A stretch of 64,000 bases of DNA, taken from NCBI GenBank assembly GCA_910589155.1, contig CAJURY010000008.1:23293-87292 (forward strand), in the 5' to 3' direction. The notes below the pieces were generated by a model. It had not been told where the DNA came from and ran no database searches. It was given only the letters and a program-made list of their open reading frames with translations. The stretch comes from an uncultured Oscillospiraceae bacterium (GTDB taxonomy: Bacteria; Bacillota; Clostridia; Oscillospirales; Oscillospiraceae). Shown here piece after piece: positions 43,163 to 51,057 of this stretch. Made by a program: the position numbers and the translations under genes. The first letter of the stretch is position 1, and every line of letters begins with the position of its first letter.

Positions 43163-43957
43163 CTATTGGTCTATCTCTCGTTGCCGCACCGCCTCATACA
43201 GCATAATTGCAGCCGCAGCGGATGCATTTAAGGAAGAAATTCTGCCCTTCATGGGAATACTAATTTTCAGATCGCAGCTTTCAGCCACCAAACGGCTCAT
43301 TCCGTCTCCTTCGTTTCCAATGACAACAGCGCTGGGACCGCGCAAATCCGCTTTTTGCAAAGGAACCGCGCCGTTTGCCGCCGTTCCATAAACCCACACG
43401 CCTTTTTCCTTTAAACTTCGGATAGTTGCGGTAATATTGGTCACCCGCGCCACTTTCATGTACTCCACAGCGCCGGCGGAAGCCTTCGCCACCACTGCGG
43501 TAAGCCCCACGCTGCGCCTTTTGGGAATAATGACTCCATGGGCGCCGGCGCATTCGGCAGTACGCAAAATCGCGCCCAAATTGTGCGGGTCAGACAGCTC
43601 GTCGCAAATTACAAGCAAAGGCTGCTCTCCTTTTTGCCGGGCATACTCCAAAATTTCGTCCACTGTCACATAATCGTGGGCGGCAGCCTGGGCAATGACT
43701 CCCTGGTGAGCGCGGGTTACGCTCATTTGATCCAGCTTGCGGCGATCCACAGTGACAATTACGATTCCCGCCGCCTTCGCTCTGGCGCAAAGCCGCGCGA
43801 GATCCGCGTCCGTATCCCCAGAAGCCACATACAGCTTATCAATGGTACGGCCGTTTTTCAGCGCTTCCGTAACGGCGTTGCGTCCTTCCAAAATTCCTTC
43901 CTGAAATTCCTGCTGCGGCGCGTTGTTACGCTCCTCATTTTTTCTTCGGTTCATCAT
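43163..43957 (-). CDS. rlmB: 23S rRNA (guanosine-2'-O)-methyltransferase RlmB
   Basis: 264 residues from ATG 43955-43957 (GGAG about 9 nt upstream). An N-terminal substrate-binding domain (LEGRNAVTEALKNGRTIDKLYVA) is followed by a SpoU/TrmH knotted domain with LVICDELSDPHNLGAILRTA, VVIGNEGDGMSRL and IPMKGRISSLNASAAAAIMLYE. These three boxes define the SPOUT class. It methylates the 2'-OH of G2251 (E. coli numbering). Length and motifs are normal. It shares a divergent promoter region with ftsH. Confidence 0.93.
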   Translation of the reverse strand: MMNRRKNEERNNAPQQEFQEGILEGRNAVTEALKNGRTIDKLYVASGDTDADLARLCARAKAAGIVIVTVDRRKLDQMSVTRAHQGVIAQAAAHDYVTVDEILEYARQKGEQPLLVICDELSDPHNLGAILRTAECAGAHGVIIPKRRSVGLTAVVAKASAGAVEYMKVARVTNITATIRSLKEKGVWVYGTAANGAVPLQKADLRGPSAVVIGNEGDGMSRLVAESCDLKISIPMKGRISSLNASAAAAIMLYEAVRQREIDQ

Positions 43958-44005
43958 ATTACAATTCTCCAAAACGCGAAAATTCAGTTCCACTTATATT
44001 TTGTT

Positions 44006-44034
44006 ATTATAACAAAAAACTTCCCGGCGCACAA
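44006..44034 (-). promoter_or_regulatory. Promoter of rlmB and the ATPase-like gene
   Basis: On the minus strand, TTGTGC (44029-44034), a 17-nt spacer and TATAAT (44006-44011). Confidence 0.75.
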
Positions 44035-44095
44035 CTACTATTTCAAGCTTTTCAGAAATTTACAGAAAGTTCAAGGCTATTTCCCGCGGAAAGAA

Positions 44096-44124
44096 TTGCG
44101 CTTTGGGAAAGAATATGCTATTAT
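44096..44124 (+). promoter_or_regulatory. Promoter of ftsH
   Basis: TTGCGC (44096-44101), a 17-nt spacer and TATTAT (44119-44124), about 40 nt before the ftsH start. Confidence 0.7.
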
Positions 44125-44165
44125 GAAAGCAATCATTTAGGACACCTTTTTAAAGGAGGCCAATC

Positions 44166-46043
44166 ATGGCAACAAATCAAACGGGTAATCCAAAGCCAAA
44201 TAACAACAATAAGGAGAACAAGCGCTCCTATATTCCCATTATTTTGCTCACCCTCGTAATCGTGCTGGTGGTGAATCTGATTTACAGCACAGTTTCCTCC
44301 GCGCAATATCAGCGGGTGAAATACACCGATTTCCTCACCATGGTGGAAAAAGACGAGATCGCAGAAGTGGAATTCCGCGCTGACCGCGTGCTTTTTACCA
44401 CCAGAGAAGAAGCCGAAAAGCCCGCCTCCCAGCGCACTACCCATTATACAGGTCTGATCGCCAGAACTGAATTGACAGACCTTGTTCATCAGCTTCATGA
44501 AAAGGACGTAATTGTTTTTCAAAAACCAGAGGACAATTCTTCCGCCATTTTGATGATTCTTTCCAATATTTTGCTTTTCGTTGGGATGATTCTGTTTTTA
44601 AGCTGGCTTATGCGCAAGGCAAGCAAGGGCATGGCAAGTCCCTTCGGTGGGCTGATGCAAAACACTGCAAAGGTTTATATGGAAAAAGCCACCGGCGTTA
44701 CCTTTGAGGACGTTGCCGGGCAGGATGAAGCGAAGGAATCCTTACAGGAAATCATCGACTTTTTGCACAATCCCCAAAAATACGCCGCAATCGGCGCCAA
44801 GCTCCCCAAGGGCGCGCTTCTGGTCGGCCCTCCGGGCACCGGCAAAACGCTGCTGGCAAAAGCCGTGGCGGGAGAAGCCAACGTCCCCTTCTTCTTCATC
44901 TCCGGCTCTGATATTGACGGCCTCATTGTCGGCCTTGGCGCAAACCGCGTGAAGGATATGTTCCAGCAGGCCTCCAAGGTCGCGCCTTGTATCATCTTTA
45001 TTGATGAAATCGACTCTGTTGGTCATTCCAGAGACATTCGCTCCTCGCGGGAGGATCAGACCCTCAACCAGCTCCTTTCTGAAATCGACGGCTTTGACTC
45101 TTCCAAGGGCGTTGTGATCCTGGCCGCCACCAACCGACCTGAGATTCTGGATCCCGCGCTGCTGCGCGCCGGTCGGTTCGACCGGCGGATCATTGTGGAT
45201 CGTCCCAATCTGGACGGCCGCTACAAAACCCTTCTGGTGCATACCAAAAAGATTAAGCTTTCCGAGGACGTAGACCTCCACAAGCTCGCCCAAGCCACCG
45301 CCGGCGCTGTGGGCGCAGATCTTGCCAATCTTGTAAATGAAGCCGCCCTCCGGGCGGTACGGCAAGGGCGGCAGGCAGTCAATCAGGAAGACCTGATGGC
45401 TTCCTTTGAAGTCGTCATTGCCGGCACGGAAAAGAAGAACACCGTCCTTACCGACACGGAAAAGCGTATGGTCGCTTATCACGAGGTAGGGCACGCCTTA
45501 ATTTCCGCCCTGGAAAAGAAAACCGCGCCAGTCTCCAAAATTACAATTGTTCCTCACACCTCCGGCGCTTTGGGCTATACCATGTACCTGCCTGACGAGG
45601 AAAAATATCTTTCCACCAAAGACGAGTTACTTGCTGAGCTACGCTCTCTGCTGGGCGGCCGGGCGGCGGAGCAGTTGGTGTTCCAGTCCCAAACCACCGG
45701 CGCGTCCAATGATATTGCCCGCGCCACAGAGCTTGCTCGCCGCATGATTACCCAGTATGGCATGAGCGAAAAATTCGGTCTGATGGCTCTTGCAACTGTG
45801 GAAAACCAATATCTGGAAGGCCGCGCCTATATGAACTGCTCCGATCGAACCGCCGCTCAGGCGGATCAGGAGGTGCAGCAAATGCTGCAAAGCTGCTATG
45901 CCGACGCAAAACGTATGCTGGCAGAGCATCGTGGGCTATTGGACGAAATTTCCCTGCATCTTTTAAACAAGGAGACCATCACCGGCGACGAGCTGATGTC
46001 TTATCTGAAAGCTGCCGAGGACGCTTCCGCACAGGAGGACTAG
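44166..46043 (+). CDS. ftsH: ATP-dependent zinc metalloprotease FtsH
   Basis: 625 residues. Two N-terminal transmembrane helices (about 23-42 and 125-145) flank a small extracytoplasmic domain. The AAA domain has Walker A GPPGTGKTLLAKA, IIFIDEIDSVGHSR and the second-region ATNRPEILDPALLRAGRFDR. The peptidase site HEVGHALI is near residue 440. It degrades damaged membrane and regulatory proteins as a hexamer. Ribosome site AAAGGAGG. The pore region reads SGSDIDGLIVGLGANR where FtsH normally has FVEM(F/V)VGVGA, an unusual substitution. Confidence 0.95.
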   Translation: MATNQTGNPKPNNNNKENKRSYIPIILLTLVIVLVVNLIYSTVSSAQYQRVKYTDFLTMVEKDEIAEVEFRADRVLFTTREEAEKPASQRTTHYTGLIARTELTDLVHQLHEKDVIVFQKPEDNSSAILMILSNILLFVGMILFLSWLMRKASKGMASPFGGLMQNTAKVYMEKATGVTFEDVAGQDEAKESLQEIIDFLHNPQKYAAIGAKLPKGALLVGPPGTGKTLLAKAVAGEANVPFFFISGSDIDGLIVGLGANRVKDMFQQASKVAPCIIFIDEIDSVGHSRDIRSSREDQTLNQLLSEIDGFDSSKGVVILAATNRPEILDPALLRAGRFDRRIIVDRPNLDGRYKTLLVHTKKIKLSEDVDLHKLAQATAGAVGADLANLVNEAALRAVRQGRQAVNQEDLMASFEVVIAGTEKKNTVLTDTEKRMVAYHEVGHALISALEKKTAPVSKITIVPHTSGALGYTMYLPDEEKYLSTKDELLAELRSLLGGRAAEQLVFQSQTTGASNDIARATELARRMITQYGMSEKFGLMALATVENQYLEGRAYMNCSDRTAAQADQEVQQMLQSCYADAKRMLAEHRGLLDEISLHLLNKETITGDELMSYLKAAEDASAQED

Positions 46044-46065
46044 CCAGACCATATTCTTAAAATCC

Positions 46066-46090
46066 AGCGGCGCTGCAATGCAGCGCCGCT
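46066..46090 (+). terminator. Terminator after ftsH
   Basis: A perfect 10-bp stem AGCGGCGCTG/CAGCGCCGCT with a 5-nt loop, then CCTGTTTTCC. The U-run is short. Confidence 0.7.
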
Positions 46091-46121
46091 CCTGTTTTCC
46101 CGTAATTGCCGAAACAAGCCC

Positions 46122-46150
46122 TTGTAAACCGCTGCAAAACGTGGTAAAAT
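46122..46150 (+). promoter_or_regulatory. Promoter of prfC
   Basis: TTGTAA (46122-46127), a 17-nt spacer and TAAAAT (46145-46150). The leader is about 135 nt and contains a start-stop ORF. Confidence 0.72.
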
Positions 46151-46173
46151 AGGAAAGCTTTAATTCAAATTTC

Positions 46174-46191
46174 GGAGGGAGTCCCATGTAA
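46174..46191 (+). promoter_or_regulatory. Start-stop minimal ORF (AUG-UAA) in the prfC leader
   Basis: GGAGGG (46174-46179), a 6-nt spacer and ATG immediately followed by TAA (46186-46191). This ideal ribosome site makes no peptide. Followed at 46257-46277 by a GCCGCCT/AGGCGGC hairpin just before the prfC ribosome site. A regulatory role tied to termination is an inference. Confidence 0.5.
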
Positions 46192-46291
46192 GAGGAAGCA
46201 TACGCAAACGTAAGAGCCAGTTGAATTACGCTCCCTATCGCAATAGAAGAATACCCGCCGCCTTGCCACAGGCGGCAGATTGGAGATTGAT

Positions 46292-47890
46292 ATGCTAACC
46301 TTACAAGAAGAAATCAGCCGCCGACGTACTTTCGCCATTATTTCCCACCCGGACGCTGGTAAAACCACCTTAACCGAAAAATTCTTGCTGTACGGCGGCG
46401 CTATCGCTCAAGCAGGCGCGGTCAAAGGCAAGAAAAACAGCCGGGCTGCCGTGTCCGACTGGATGGAAATTGAAAAGCAGCGCGGCATTTCCGTTACTTC
46501 CTCCGTGATGCAGTTCCAGTGGAACGGCTTTTGTATCAACATTCTGGACACTCCCGGCCACCAGGACTTTTCCGAGGACACCTACCGCACCTTGATGGCG
46601 GCGGACTCCGCCGTGATGGTGATCGACGGCAGCAAGGGCGTGGAAGCCCAGACGCGGAAGCTTTTTAAGGTCTGCGCCATGCGGCACATCCCTATTTTTA
46701 CCTTTATCAATAAAATGGATCGGGAAGCCAAGGATCCCTTTGACCTTCTGGACGAACTGGAACGGGAACTGGGTATTGAGACCTACGCCATGAACTGGCC
46801 CATTGGCTGCGGCAAGGAATTTCAGGGCGTATATGACCGCCAGAGCAGCGCATTGCTGTTTTTCTCTGGGCTGAACGGCAAAAGCCGCGCCGGAAAAGAG
46901 GTTATTGACCTGTATGACAGCAAGGTCAGCGATATGATTGGCGAAAAAAAGCATCAGCAGCTCATAGACGATGTGGAACTACTTTCCGCCGGGCGGGAAT
47001 TTAATCTGGAAGAGGTTCAGGCCGGTCAGCTCAGTCCTGTGTTTTTCGGTTCCGCCCTTACCAATTTCGGCGTAGAGCCGTTTTTGGAGGAGTTTTTGAA
47101 AATGACGCCGCCCCCCGCTCCCCGGACAGCGGATTGTGGGGTTATCGACACCTTCGACCCCAGCTTTTCCGCCTTTGTGTTTAAAATTCAGGCAAACATG
47201 AACAAAGCCCACCGGGATCGGCTGGCTTTCATGCGCATTTGCTCTGGTAAATACCAGCGGGAAGCGGAAGTCTACCATGTGCAGGGCGGCAGAAAAATGC
47301 GCCTCAGCCAGCCCCAGCAGCTTATGGCGGCGGAACGGGAAATTGTGGACGAAGCCTATGCCGGGGATATTATCGGCGTGTTCGACCCCGGTATCTTCTC
47401 CATTGGCGACACCATTACCATGCCCGGCAAAAAATTTCAGTTTTCCGGCATTCCCACTTTCGCCCCGGAGCATTTCTGCCGGGTTTCCGCTAAGGATTCC
47501 ATGAAGCGCAAGCAGTTTGTAAAGGGCACGGAGCAGATTGCGCAAGAAGGCGCAATCCAGATTTTCAAAGTTCCCGGTTCCGGTATGGAAGAAGTCATTG
47601 TTGGCGTTGTGGGTACGCTGCAATTTGACGTATTCCAGTACCGCATGAAAAACGAGTACGGCGTGGATCTGCGCATGGAGGGACTTCCCTATGAAGAATT
47701 GCGCTTCATCGACCACTATCCCGGCGACTTGCAGGATATGAATCTTGGTTCCGACGCAGAGCTTCTGGAAGATTACAAAGGCCGAAGTCTTCTGGTCTTT
47801 ACCAGCTTCTGGGCCATCGATTTTACCGTCCGGCGCAATCCCGGACTGGAGCTAAGCGAAATCGCCGTGACGCAAATGCAGGAAAAATAA
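46292..47890 (+). CDS. prfC: Peptide chain release factor 3
   Basis: 532 residues from ATG 46292 (GGAG 7 nt upstream); an in-frame TTG 12 nt earlier is less likely. G domain motifs are SHPDAGKTTLTEK (P-loop), RGISVTSSVM (switch 1), DTPGHQDFSEDTYRTL (G3) and NKMDRE (G4). The domain order and RF3-specific PGSGMEEVIVGVVGTLQFDVFQYR segment are intact. RF3 is a GTPase that recycles RF1/RF2 from the ribosome after peptide release. It stands alone between promoter and hairpin. The AUG-UAA element in its leader is unusual in view of its role in termination. Confidence 0.95.
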   Translation: MLTLQEEISRRRTFAIISHPDAGKTTLTEKFLLYGGAIAQAGAVKGKKNSRAAVSDWMEIEKQRGISVTSSVMQFQWNGFCINILDTPGHQDFSEDTYRTLMAADSAVMVIDGSKGVEAQTRKLFKVCAMRHIPIFTFINKMDREAKDPFDLLDELERELGIETYAMNWPIGCGKEFQGVYDRQSSALLFFSGLNGKSRAGKEVIDLYDSKVSDMIGEKKHQQLIDDVELLSAGREFNLEEVQAGQLSPVFFGSALTNFGVEPFLEEFLKMTPPPAPRTADCGVIDTFDPSFSAFVFKIQANMNKAHRDRLAFMRICSGKYQREAEVYHVQGGRKMRLSQPQQLMAAEREIVDEAYAGDIIGVFDPGIFSIGDTITMPGKKFQFSGIPTFAPEHFCRVSAKDSMKRKQFVKGTEQIAQEGAIQIFKVPGSGMEEVIVGVVGTLQFDVFQYRMKNEYGVDLRMEGLPYEELRFIDHYPGDLQDMNLGSDAELLEDYKGRSLLVFTSFWAIDFTVRRNPGLELSEIAVTQMQEK

Positions 47891-47896
47891 GAATAA

Positions 47897-47923
47897 GGGG
47901 CTGTCTCATTAAGAGGCAGCCCC
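47897..47923 (+). terminator. Hairpin after prfC
   Basis: GGGGCTGTCTC/GAGGCAGCCCC with one mismatch and a 5-nt loop, without a clear U-run. Confidence 0.55.
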
Positions 47924-48347
47924 CTACGTATACCATCGCTGCTACAGCCTGTAAGGCAGGCTCACGAGCCAGCCGGGCACCTTCCTATGTGCGAAAGGTA
48001 GTTGGTTAATTGATTCGCAAAACCCGATTCTGCGTTGTAGAGGCACTACTACCGTGTGCACCTTTTTGTCGATTTACCAACACAACGCCAATAAACGATC
48101 GTAGGGGCGCACCTATGTGTGCGCCCACTGGAAAGCAGCTTCAAGTTTTGTCATTGCGAATCAGTGACCGATGTCACTGGTGTGGCAATCTAAAATCTAC
48201 GTAAATAATACATTAAGATTGACACGCCAGTCTGTGGACTGACTTGCAATGACACACCTTCGATCGTCTTATTCACATCAAAAAATAAGGTTTTTGTTAT
48301 AACATGCTACTACGATGTCCCATAAAATTTGCATGCAAATAAAATAC
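47924..48347. other. Gene-free stretch with palindromic repeats
   Basis: No ORF with a ribosome site. It holds a short GC-rich pair (GGGGCGCACC...GTGTGCGCCC, about 48104-48125) and the 103-bp imperfect inverted repeat at 48150-48252. Such elements are frequent in intergenic regions of gut Clostridia. Confidence 0.6.
48150..48252. repeat. Imperfect inverted repeat (REP/MITE-like)
   Basis: The left arm (TGTCATTGCGAATCAGTGAC...GGTGTGGCAATCT) is mirrored by a right arm (AGATTGACACGCCAGTC...TTGCAATGACA) around an AT-rich centre. Arms share GTCATTGC/GCAATGAC ends and CAATCT/AGATTG inner ends. No coding capacity. It looks like a nonautonomous palindromic element; copy number elsewhere is unknown. 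Confidence 0.65.
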
Positions 48348-48373
48348 CCGGCAAAGCACACGCACCTTGCCGG
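48348..48373 (-). terminator. Terminator of the HTH regulator gene
   Basis: A CCGGCAA/TTGCCGG stem with a 12-nt loop, followed on the minus strand by GGGTATTTTATTT. Confidence 0.8.
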
Positions 48374-48375
48374 AT

Positions 48376-48585
48376 TTATTCTTGTATATCTGGGCTGTAT
48401 TCCAAAAGCATACCGGGCTGGCAATCCAAAATCTGGCACAACCTATCCAATGTTATAGTAGAAACAGGGCGGTCATGCCGCAGTCGCTGCAAAGTTTGCG
48501 GATCAATCCCATGATTTGCAAGCTGATACCATGAAATCTTTTTCAGCCGCATCATTGACCGCAGCGGCGCATAGGAAATAGCCAT
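48376..48585 (-). CDS. XRE/Cro-type helix-turn-helix regulator
   Basis: 69 residues from ATG 48583-48585 (GAGGTG, 6 nt). The whole protein is a five-helix DNA-binding domain: PLRSMMRLKKISWYQLANHG, then the recognition helix region DPQTLQRLRHDRPVSTITLDRLCQILD. No sensor domain. Divergent to a 50-codon gene, with a perfect 18-bp palindrome in the shared promoter region (48632-48649), so autoregulation is likely. Similar small regulators occur in mobile and phage-derived islets of Clostridia. Confidence 0.85.
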   Translation of the reverse strand: MAISYAPLRSMMRLKKISWYQLANHGIDPQTLQRLRHDRPVSTITLDRLCQILDCQPGMLLEYSPDIQE

Positions 48586-48615
48586 GTTTTTCACCTCATG
48601 GCTATTATATTTCAC

Positions 48616-48649
48616 TTGCATTTTCTTATTATAGTGATTATAATCACTA
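48616..48649 (+). promoter_or_regulatory. Promoter with 18-bp palindromic operator
   Basis: TTGCAT (48616-48621), a 17-nt spacer and TATAAT (48639-48644) form a good plus-strand promoter. The -10 box lies in the centre of the perfect palindrome TAGTGATTATAATCACTA (48632-48649), the probable binding site of the adjacent HTH protein. Binding would block this promoter. Confidence 0.75.
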
Positions 48650-48671
48650 GTATAGAAAAGAAGGTGATTTT

Positions 48672-48824
48672 ATGGAATATCAGAAAATGTATTTAATTTT
48701 GTTTCAGGCAATCACAGATACACTTGAAGCACTGGAGCAGGATAATAAAACGGTTGCTAAGTGCGCTTTGCTCAATGCGCAGTTACAGACAGAAGCTTAT
48801 TATATGGAGCAAGCAGCCCTTTAA
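48672..48824 (+). CDS. Small protein of 50 residues, HTH-controlled
   Basis: Start ATG 48672 with GAAGGTG 5-6 nt upstream. The sequence begins MEYQKMYLILFQAITDTLEA and continues as an amphipathic helix rich in Leu, Ala and Gln with two Tyr at the end. No membrane segment or metal site. Small proteins starting MxYQKMY are, to my recollection, common beside XRE regulators in Clostridia; the function is unknown. The stop overlaps the convergent gene's stop by 4 bp. Confidence 0.7.
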   Translation: MEYQKMYLILFQAITDTLEALEQDNKTVAKCALLNAQLQTEAYYMEQAAL

Positions 48825-48982
48825 TCCTCTGCGCTATGCCGCAAAGCCTCTAAAGACAGCTCTCCCGCCAGCCGGAATAAAGCGTCCGCCAGTACCGTTT
48901 CCAGCGGCTTTTCCGCCCGCAAAGCAATCTGCCGGTAAAAGGCGGCGGTTGCCGGCTCTAAAAGGATGGTTACCTGTGTCAT
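48821..48982 (-). CDS. Small protein of 53 residues, function unknown
   Basis: Start ATG 48980-48982 with AGGAGGG 6-7 nt upstream. The start reads MTQVTILLEPATAAFYRQIA and the rest includes LETVLADALFRLAGELSLEA. It has an N-terminal strand followed by two helices, the layout of ribbon-helix-helix DNA-binding proteins, although no exact RHH match is claimed. It ends head-on with the 50-residue gene. The strong ribosome site and codon pattern support it as real. Confidence 0.65.
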   Translation of the reverse strand: MTQVTILLEPATAAFYRQIALRAEKPLETVLADALFRLAGELSLEALRHSAED

Positions 48983-49099
48983 AGGCGCCCTCCTGATTCA
49001 AAAAATTTGGATAAGTTTCCCTTGCATCCTATGAAGGTCTTGACAAATATGTTACAATAGTATGGTAAATTTTATAAGACAGTTCGAGAGGGAAAAACT

Positions 49100-50536
49100 A
49101 TGGCAAAAGAAAAAAAAGTGGAACAAATCACAGATATGGAAGTGGATTTTGCCCAGTGGTATACCGACATCTGCCGCAAGGCGGAGCTGATTGAATATGC
49201 CAGTGTGAAGGGCTTTACCATTTTGCGGCCTTACGGCTACGCCATCTGGGAAAACATCCAGCGCATTATGGACGGCGAATTCAAAAAGACCGGCCATGTG
49301 AACGTGGCGATGCCTGTGCTTATCCCGGAAAGCCTTTTAAAAAAGGAAGGCGAGCTGGTAGAGGGTTTCGCCCCGGAATGCGCCTGGGTCACCCACGGCG
49401 GTTCCGAAGAACTGGAAGAACGTTTGGCCTTCCGGCCTACCTCTGAGACCATGTTCTGCGACCACTGGTCCAACATTCTGCATTCCTATCGGGAGCTTCC
49501 CATGCTGTATAACCAGTGGTGCTCCGTCATTCGCTGGGAAAAAACCACCCGGCCTTTCCTCCGTTCCAGAGAGTTCTGGTGGCAGGAAGGACACACCCTG
49601 CACGAGACCGCTGAAGAGGCAATTGCAGAAACGGAACAGCAGCTCAACTGCTACGCGGATTTCTGTGAAAATGTGCTGGCCATGCCCGTGGTCAAAGGCC
49701 GCAAAACCGACAAAGAAAAATTCGCTGGCGCGGAAGCCACCTACACCATTGAGTGCATGATGAAAGACCGCAAAGCGCTGCAATCCGCCACCTCTCACTA
49801 CTTTGGCGACAAATTCAGCCGTGCTTACGACGTGACCTTTACCGGACGGGATAATAAGCAGCAGTATCCCTTCCAAACCTCCTGGGGTTCTACCACCCGC
49901 TTAATCGGCGCGGTTATCATGACCCATGGCGACAACAACGGTCTGGTGCTGCCCCCCCAGATCGCCCCCATTCAGATTATCGTGCTGCCCATCGCCCAGC
50001 ACAAGCCCGGCGTTCTGGAAGGCGCCACCGCTTTGAAGGAGCGCCTGGAAACCGCCGGTTTCCGGGTGAAAATGGATGATTCCGACAATTCCATGGGTTG
50101 GAAGTGCGCAGAGTACGAAATGAAGGGCGTTCCCCTGCGTGTAGAGTGCGGCCCCCGTGATCTGGAAAACGGACAGTGCGTGCTGGTGCGCCGGAACGAT
50201 GGGGAAAAGACCATTGTAAAGCTGGAAGATCTGGAAGCCGCCGCTGCCGAGCAGCTCAAGCTGGTGCACGACGGGATGTATGAAAAGGCAAAGCAGAACC
50301 TGGAAGAGCACACCTACGAAGCCCATTCTCTGGAAGAAGCCAAGGCCTTGCAGCAAGAGCACGGCGGCTTTATCAAGACCATGTGGTGCGGCGAGCTGGA
50401 ATGCGAGTTGAAAATGAAGGAGCAGGCCGGTATGACTTCCCGGTGTATGCCTCTGGTGCAGGAGCATTTAGACGATGTTTGCCCCATTTGCGGCAAAAAA
50501 GCGGAAAAAATGATTTATTGGGGCGTCGCCTACTAA
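49100..50536 (+). CDS. proS: Prolyl-tRNA synthetase, short (archaeal/eukaryotic-like) type
   Basis: 478 residues. Class II motifs: motif 2 FLRSREFWWQEGHT (with RWEKTTRP before it) and motif 3-region TSWGSTTRLIGAVIM, plus FRPTSETMFCDHW. It lacks the bacterial editing insertion and has the C-terminal zinc-like domain with CGELECELKMKEQAG and CPICGKKAEKMIYWGVAY ending in Tyr. This type is common in Clostridia and Mollicutes. TTGACA lies 62-67 nt upstream without an obvious -10 box at the ideal distance. No T-box is visible. Confidence 0.96.
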   Translation: MAKEKKVEQITDMEVDFAQWYTDICRKAELIEYASVKGFTILRPYGYAIWENIQRIMDGEFKKTGHVNVAMPVLIPESLLKKEGELVEGFAPECAWVTHGGSEELEERLAFRPTSETMFCDHWSNILHSYRELPMLYNQWCSVIRWEKTTRPFLRSREFWWQEGHTLHETAEEAIAETEQQLNCYADFCENVLAMPVVKGRKTDKEKFAGAEATYTIECMMKDRKALQSATSHYFGDKFSRAYDVTFTGRDNKQQYPFQTSWGSTTRLIGAVIMTHGDNNGLVLPPQIAPIQIIVLPIAQHKPGVLEGATALKERLETAGFRVKMDDSDNSMGWKCAEYEMKGVPLRVECGPRDLENGQCVLVRRNDGEKTIVKLEDLEAAAAEQLKLVHDGMYEKAKQNLEEHTYEAHSLEEAKALQQEHGGFIKTMWCGELECELKMKEQAGMTSRCMPLVQEHLDDVCPICGKKAEKMIYWGVAY

Positions 50537-50551
50537 AAACAGACAAAATAT

Positions 50552-50578
50552 AGCCCTCAGTGCTTCGCACTGGGGGCT
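50552..50578 (+). terminator. Hairpin after proS
   Basis: AGCCC/GGGCT and CAGTG/CACTG stems around CTTCG form a 27-nt hairpin without a U-run. It is nearly identical to the hairpin at 51027-51053. Confidence 0.6.
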
Positions 50579-51027
50579 ATCAGCGTGTCAAAAAAGTACA
50601 TTTTTAAAAACGAAAATGCATTAACTAAAAGTAGCAACTTGCAATAAGTACAATTTGCAAGCTTTGCATGGTAGTTCGTGGCGGCATTTGCTGGCAGTCA
50701 TTTAAACGCAACTGCTGTCAGATTTTGCAAGGTAACGGTCGCTCGGAGGGCGCGCGGGCGCGCCGTTAGGAACGACACGCTGTGGGTAAGACGGCGCGTA
50801 ACGGGTTTCAGCCTTGCAAAGCGATTCAAACACACCGCCGCCCGGCCCCTATGGGTTCCGGGCCGCGGCCCGGCGGCTTTTGGTGACTTTTCGCCGCTGA
50901 AAAGTCACCCCCCGGAGGGTACAGCACAAAAGTGAAGAACAAGCTACAGTTAAAAAGCAAAATGAAGGATTTCACTTTCAATCTTTTATTTTTGTCATGT
51001 ATATTTAGGTTTTTTGACAGTCTGCAA
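50579..51027. repeat. GC-rich palindromic noncoding segment
   Basis: About 450 bp without a credible gene. It contains GCCGCCCGGCCCC...GGGCCGCGGCCCGGCGGC (about 50836-50878) and a perfect 11-bp hairpin GGTGACTTTTC/GAAAAGTCACC (50882-50909). Base composition differs from the flanks in the central 200 bp. It resembles dispersed GC-rich intergenic elements seen in gut Clostridia and is bracketed by two near-identical hairpins. Confidence 0.6.
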
Positions 51028-51052
51028 GCCCCCAGTGCGTTGCACTGGGGGC
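51028..51052 (-). terminator. Hairpin after the rodA-like gene
   Basis: GCCCCCAGTG/CACTGGGGGC perfect 10-bp stem, 5-nt loop. No good U-run on either strand. Confidence 0.6.
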
Positions 51053-51057
51053 TGTTT

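Noticed and set aside
48010..48204. 64-codon plus-strand frame after prfC
   Set aside because: No ribosome site; it overlaps the palindromic repeat and has no recognisable features.
49000..49099. A T-box or other riboswitch ahead of proS
   Set aside because: The leader after TTGACA is too short (about 60 nt) and lacks T-box motifs.
50678..50935. 85-codon plus-strand frame between proS and rodA-like gene
   Set aside because: It runs through GC-rich palindromes, has no ribosome site and an Arg/Ala-rich composition typical of noncoding GC-rich repeats.
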